A stretch of DNA of 8,990 nt, from positions 1-8,990 of the forward strand of contig JAJTHR010000110.1 in the NCBI GenBank assembly GCA_021298935.1, written 5' to 3'. The position numbers were made by a program, and so were the translations under genes. The notes below the pieces were generated by a model, which worked only from the letters and a program-made list of their open reading frames with translations, ran no database searches and was not told the DNA's origin. Positions 6,495-8,990 of this stretch are shown piece by piece. This DNA is from Parachlamydia sp. (GTDB taxonomy: Bacteria; Chlamydiota; Chlamydiia; Chlamydiales; Parachlamydiaceae). Each line of letters opens with the position of its first letter. Positions within the stretch are counted from its first letter, which is position 1.

Positions 6495-6523
6495 TTTATA
6501 CAACTCAATAGGTAAAGACTTGA
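6495..6523 (-). promoter_or_regulatory. Possible internal promoter upstream of sctC
   Basis: In the 109-bp gap between pkn5 and sctC, the minus strand reads TCAAGT (6523-6518), 17 bp, then TATAAA (6500-6495) followed by AT-rich sequence, about 35-40 bases before the sctC ATG. The -10 is good and the spacing ideal, but the -35 is poor. The gap is unusually long for this otherwise tightly packed operon, which supports some regulatory content. I see no terminator hairpin with a U-tract in the gap. Confidence 0.3.
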
Positions 6524-6568
6524 TTTATTCCAAAGTACGGCTTTTATTTCCAGCAGAAAATCGACTAT

Positions 6569-8152
6569 TTAAAAATAGGAGCCCCGTTGGAAGCTTAAAA
6601 TGACGACCGATTTTTCTTCTTTGCTTTGACTTAAGCGTATTTTAATCGATCTGATCAAGTCATCAGCCAGCCTTTGGGGCATTGTTTGATTGATTTTTAT
6701 ATCCGCTCTTTCCAGGAGAAAGGGTGAAATAAGACTTTCAGGTGATTGTGTCGGACCGAACACTGTTTCCAAAAGGAGCATCTCCCCTTCTTTCCAATCT
6801 TGTTCGATCTGTTTCAATTCCAAATGGGGTTCAATGCCTAATAGAGGATTTTGGCATGGGATGCTTAGAAAACCTTGTGAATCATTTGTAAATGTAAATA
6901 GCTGGCCGCAGCCGCAGGAAATAAAACGGCATTGGTTTTTATGAGGCGACAAAATAAGATAACAAAAAGGAAAGCGATACCCGATGTTATCTTCAAGCAA
7001 GAGGGAATTCAGGACTGTCGCTAATTCTTGCGGATGATTAGTTAATTTACAAAGTGCCCGAGCCATGCCGCGCAATAATGTCGTATAAAAAATTCCGGGT
7101 GAGCCTTTAACGGAACAGTCGCCAATCAGCACCCCGAATTCTTGGTCGGGAAGCTTGACAAAATCAAAATAAAGGCTAGAGGCCCCCATTTTTTTATAGG
7201 TAGCCAGCCCAATCTCAATGGGGGGCCAGTCAGGGGGATCTTGCGGAATTAAAGTTGCCTGAGCCTGGCGCAAACTCTCGGATAATTCGCTTAAAGGGTC
7301 GAGCTCTTTATTTTCCTTTAAAAGAGAAGGGGAGTGCAGATAGGCAGAAAGGTCTGTCATAAAGTCGACAATGTCCTGGTACCGGTCTTCCGCTCTTGGC
7401 TGCAGGCATTTTGATAATATCTTTTGGAGCCCTTTCGGCATGATGGAGAGATGAATACGGCCATGGCTCAGTTTACCCAGCACAAGCTCATACAATATAA
7501 TACCCAAAGAGTAAATGTCGGAGGGATAAGAGGTCGATTCAGGGTCGTTTTTTTGCTCAGGGCTCATGTAGATGGGAGTGCCGATCAGGCGCCCTGCCTG
7601 CTCTTCCGTTTGCCCCTCAGTCAAAAATTGCGCAATTCCGAAATCGATGACCTTAATGCCCCCATTATCTGTCAGCAGGATATTTTCAGGCTTTAAATCG
7701 CGGTGAATCACACCATGGGCGTGCAGATGACAGAGCGCCATTGAAATTTCCATCACCATCTCAAGAGCCTGCTTCAGTGAAATGAGATTTTTTAATAAGT
7801 AATTTTTTAGTGACATTCCCTGGATAAACTCCATGGCAATGTACAGTCCCCCCTCCCATTCTCCTTGACCGTATAATTTGACAATATTGGGATGATCGGC
7901 AATTTCAATGACCTTGGCTTCTCTTAAGAAGCGCTGGACCATTTCGGGATTAGACAGAAATTCTGGGAACAGAACCTTAATTGTGATGGGTTCGCCTGTA
8001 GTAGGATGCAGTCCCAAATAAAGCAGGCTCATCCCCCCTTTTTCAAGAAGGGCCTCTATTTTATAAGGGCCAATATAGCTTGGTACTTGATGTGAGGCAG
8101 CAGGCTTTCCGCTAGCGGATGGGGAGGTAGTTCTTTTGCTAAATTCATTCAT
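6569..8152 (-). CDS. pkn5: Pkn5-like Ser/Thr protein kinase fused to a degenerate SpoIIE/PP2C-like domain
   Basis: 527 residues from the chosen start. Residues about 28-273 are a Hanks-type kinase with the catalytic set present: Gly loop EKGGMSLLYLG (37-47), VAIK-type Lys59, helix-C Glu78, catalytic loop HRDLKPEN (150-157), DFG (170-172), GTPIYMSPEQ (191-200), Asp212 and Arg257. Residues about 318-525 resemble a SpoIIE/PP2C phosphatase: the strand-turn IGDCSVKG (343-350) matches the usual IGDvsGkG, followed by a long helix, HPQELATVLNSLL (373-385), a CYLILSP strand and NPLLGI. The late TDG motif is replaced by TVFGP (463-467), the closing DD by EEKS, and the first GGD Asp by Ser, so phosphatase activity is doubtful. 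I chose the ATG at 8152 (MNEFSKRTTS) because CAGGTT lies upstream; the frame stays open to an ATG at 8251, but those 33 extra residues run through the intergenic inverted repeat and look non-coding. Position between sctQ and sctC matches chlamydial pkn5 (CT673). It probably acts in the cytoplasm or is secreted to modulate T3S. Confidence 0.93.
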   Translation of the reverse strand: MNEFSKRTTSPSASGKPAASHQVPSYIGPYKIEALLEKGGMSLLYLGLHPTTGEPITIKVLFPEFLSNPEMVQRFLREAKVIEIADHPNIVKLYGQGEWEGGLYIAMEFIQGMSLKNYLLKNLISLKQALEMVMEISMALCHLHAHGVIHRDLKPENILLTDNGGIKVIDFGIAQFLTEGQTEEQAGRLIGTPIYMSPEQKNDPESTSYPSDIYSLGIILYELVLGKLSHGRIHLSIMPKGLQKILSKCLQPRAEDRYQDIVDFMTDLSAYLHSPSLLKENKELDPLSELSESLRQAQATLIPQDPPDWPPIEIGLATYKKMGASSLYFDFVKLPDQEFGVLIGDCSVKGSPGIFYTTLLRGMARALCKLTNHPQELATVLNSLLLEDNIGYRFPFCYLILSPHKNQCRFISCGCGQLFTFTNDSQGFLSIPCQNPLLGIEPHLELKQIEQDWKEGEMLLLETVFGPTQSPESLISPFLLERADIKINQTMPQRLADDLIRSIKIRLSQSKEEKSVVILSFQRGSYF

Positions 8153-8329
8153 TAATAACCTGAGTTTTGGGTTTCTCTGCCTGAAAGTTAGGTGGATTGT
8201 GAGACAGCTGTAAAAAATTTTTTCGAAGGCAATAGTTTTACCTATTGTCAAGAAGAAATTTCTTTTCAGATGGCCGCAAGATGCCTAAATTTCAGGCAGA
8301 TAAACTCAAAATTCAGGTTAATAGTGAAT
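8147..8329. repeat. Long imperfect inverted repeat between sctQ and pkn5 (MITE-like or hairpin)
   Basis: The arm at 8156-8192 matches the reverse complement of 8284-8320 at 33 of 37 positions. The match weakens but extends outward to 8147 and 8329 (about 40 of 46). The arm begins TAACCTGA, holds a TCTGCCTGAAA core, and ends TTAGG. The 91-bp centre contains AAAAAATTTTTT (8212-8223), CAATAG-TTTTAC-CTATTG (8230-8247) and AAGAAATTTCTT (8253-8264). The element fills the space from two bases after the sctQ stop to the pkn5 start codon, whose ATG and Shine-Dalgarno lie inside one arm. Outer ends of TA/TA would fit a TA-targeting (IS630/Tc1-mariner-type) miniature element, but the outward extension makes the boundary uncertain. 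As RNA it would form a very long stem. A TTGACA hexamer (minus strand, 8251-8246) lies in the centre without a good -10. Confidence 0.8.
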
Positions 8330-8331
8330 AG

Positions 8332-8990
8332 CTATCCCAATTCTAAAATACGGACTCCGATCGCTTCCCCAATCTTTAACAATTCACCCCGGCCGACTGT
8401 TTTCCCATTGATGGTTAAGTCAACGCCGTTGGCCGGGTCGGTATCCACTTCTAGAAGATTACCCGGCTCTAGACGCAGGAGCTGATCCATGGTCATTTGA
8501 ATGCGTCCTACCTCTACCGTGACATTGACAGGTATTTCTCCCGGAGTAAATAACTTGGACGGTGCTGCCTCAAGCGCAGGGTTTTTAGCGGCCTCAGCCT
8601 GATCGGTAGCCTCGCTTTCTTCTGTTTTTTCCTCTTCTAAAAAGGATTCTTCAAGGGCAAATGACTCGGCATCTGTAAACTCTAAGTCGCTTAAATCATC
8701 TTCGTCTTCATCATTTGTTGGTTTAGACATGGCTGTTTCGGCTTTCCGGGTTAAAGGATGTGTTTCTTGAATCGGTACGCGCATCTCTTGTAAAAGAGGC
8801 AGCTCCAGAATTTTTAACGACTTTTCTTTTATTTTTCCACGAAAAGCAGCTTTGTTATTGACAGTTAGGATAACCCTGCCTTGAAAAAGGGGAGGCTCTA
8901 GGGAGCAGCTGTCAAGGATCAGAAAATCGCCTCGCTGAATGGAGTTCCATTCCGCCAACGTCATGGCAGCTTTTCCTGCCTCCAGATGCA
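8332..8990 (-). CDS. sctQ: Type III secretion C-ring protein SctQ (CdsQ), 5' part missing
   Basis: SctQ is the FliM/FliN-like protein of the cytoplasmic sorting platform and binds the SctL-SctN ATPase complex and substrates. The frame stays open to the right edge, with about eight codons (HLEAGKAA) before the first visible Met (8962-8964), so the true start is outside; chlamydial CdsQ is about 370 residues and about 218 are visible here. Numbering from that Met, residues 1-55 (AEWNSIQRGDFLILDSCSLE, then GRVILTVNNKAAFRGKI) look like a first SpoA-type domain. Residues 82-130 are a very acidic linker. Residues 143-210 are the C-terminal SpoA domain (IPVNVTVEVGRIQMTMDQLL, LEPGNLLEV, TINGKTVGRGELLKIGEAIG and VRILELG). 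An internal Met79 sits just before the linker and could start a short SctQ-C form, but no clear Shine-Dalgarno precedes it. The gene is followed by the inverted repeat and pkn5, as in the chlamydial cdsQ-pkn5-cdsC order. Confidence 0.94.
   Translation of the reverse strand, partial: HLEAGKAAMTLAEWNSIQRGDFLILDSCSLEPPLFQGRVILTVNNKAAFRGKIKEKSLKILELPLLQEMRVPIQETHPLTRKAETAMSKPTNDEDEDDLSDLEFTDAESFALEESFLEEEKTEESEATDQAEAAKNPALEAAPSKLFTPGEIPVNVTVEVGRIQMTMDQLLRLEPGNLLEVDTDPANGVDLTINGKTVGRGELLKIGEAIGVRILELG

Noticed and set aside
8153..8251. N-terminal 33-residue extension of the Pkn5-like protein to the ATG at 8251
   Set aside because: The extra codons run through the inverted repeat and the peptide resembles no kinase N-terminus; the ATG at 8152 has a Shine-Dalgarno-like sequence at suitable spacing.
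8246..8251. Perfect TTGACA on the minus strand as a pkn5 promoter
   Set aside because: No acceptable -10 hexamer at 15-19 bp, so it is not listed as a promoter; noted within the inverted-repeat entry.
8192..8485. 97-codon plus-strand frame across the inverted repeat and sctQ end
   Set aside because: Mostly antisense to the conserved SpoA domain; no supporting ribosome binding site or domain.
1..8990. CRISPR arrays, tRNA or rRNA genes, transposase genes
   Set aside because: No regularly spaced repeats, no tRNA-like cloverleaf or rRNA-like stretches noticed, and no transposase-like coding sequence in any frame.

Overview
The window looks like a chromosomal piece of a member of the Chlamydiae, most likely an environmental (amoeba-associated) lineage rather than a classical Chlamydia. 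The main argument is gene order on the minus strand: type III secretion (T3S) C-ring protein SctQ/CdsQ, then a Pkn5-like Ser/Thr kinase, then the T3S outer-membrane secretin SctC/CdsC. That is the order I know from the chlamydial cdsQ-pkn5-cdsC cluster. The secretin (940 codons) is close to chlamydial CdsC in length. GC content is in the mid-40s by eye, above classical Chlamydia. The genus cannot be fixed from the sequence alone.

Layout, right to left on the minus strand: sctQ (8332 to the right edge, 5' end missing); a 183-bp intergenic inverted repeat (8147-8329); pkn5 (6569-8152), a kinase whose C-terminal half looks like a degenerate SpoIIE/PP2C phosphatase domain; a 109-bp gap with a possible internal promoter; sctC (3637-6459); a TPR lipoprotein (2696-3640) whose ATG overlaps the sctC stop; and a YidD-like protein (2334-2696) whose ATG overlaps the stop of the TPR gene. 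A 13-bp hairpin (2236-2267) closes this operon against the convergent plus-strand genes.

Plus strand, left part: the decayed or truncated tail of an unrecognised gene (1-177); then two tandem paralogues (266-1111 and 1309-2196). Each has an N-terminal double hydrophobic segment like a chlamydial inclusion-membrane (Inc) protein and a C-terminal ankyrin-like region. Between them lie a possible 23-30 codon small ORF with a near-perfect Shine-Dalgarno sequence, an orphan minus-strand terminator hairpin and an AT-rich promoter region.

Taken together: SctQ and SctC are parts of the injectisome (cytoplasmic sorting platform and outer-membrane ring), Pkn5 is a kinase/pseudophosphatase encoded between them, and the two translationally coupled envelope proteins after SctC are candidates for helping the secretin reach or assemble in the outer membrane. 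The two Inc/ankyrin-like proteins are plausible substrates of the same system. The most notable points are the kinase-phosphatase fusion, the possible TPR pilotin coupled to the secretin, the exported cysteine-poor YidD variant and the long inverted repeat between sctQ and pkn5.
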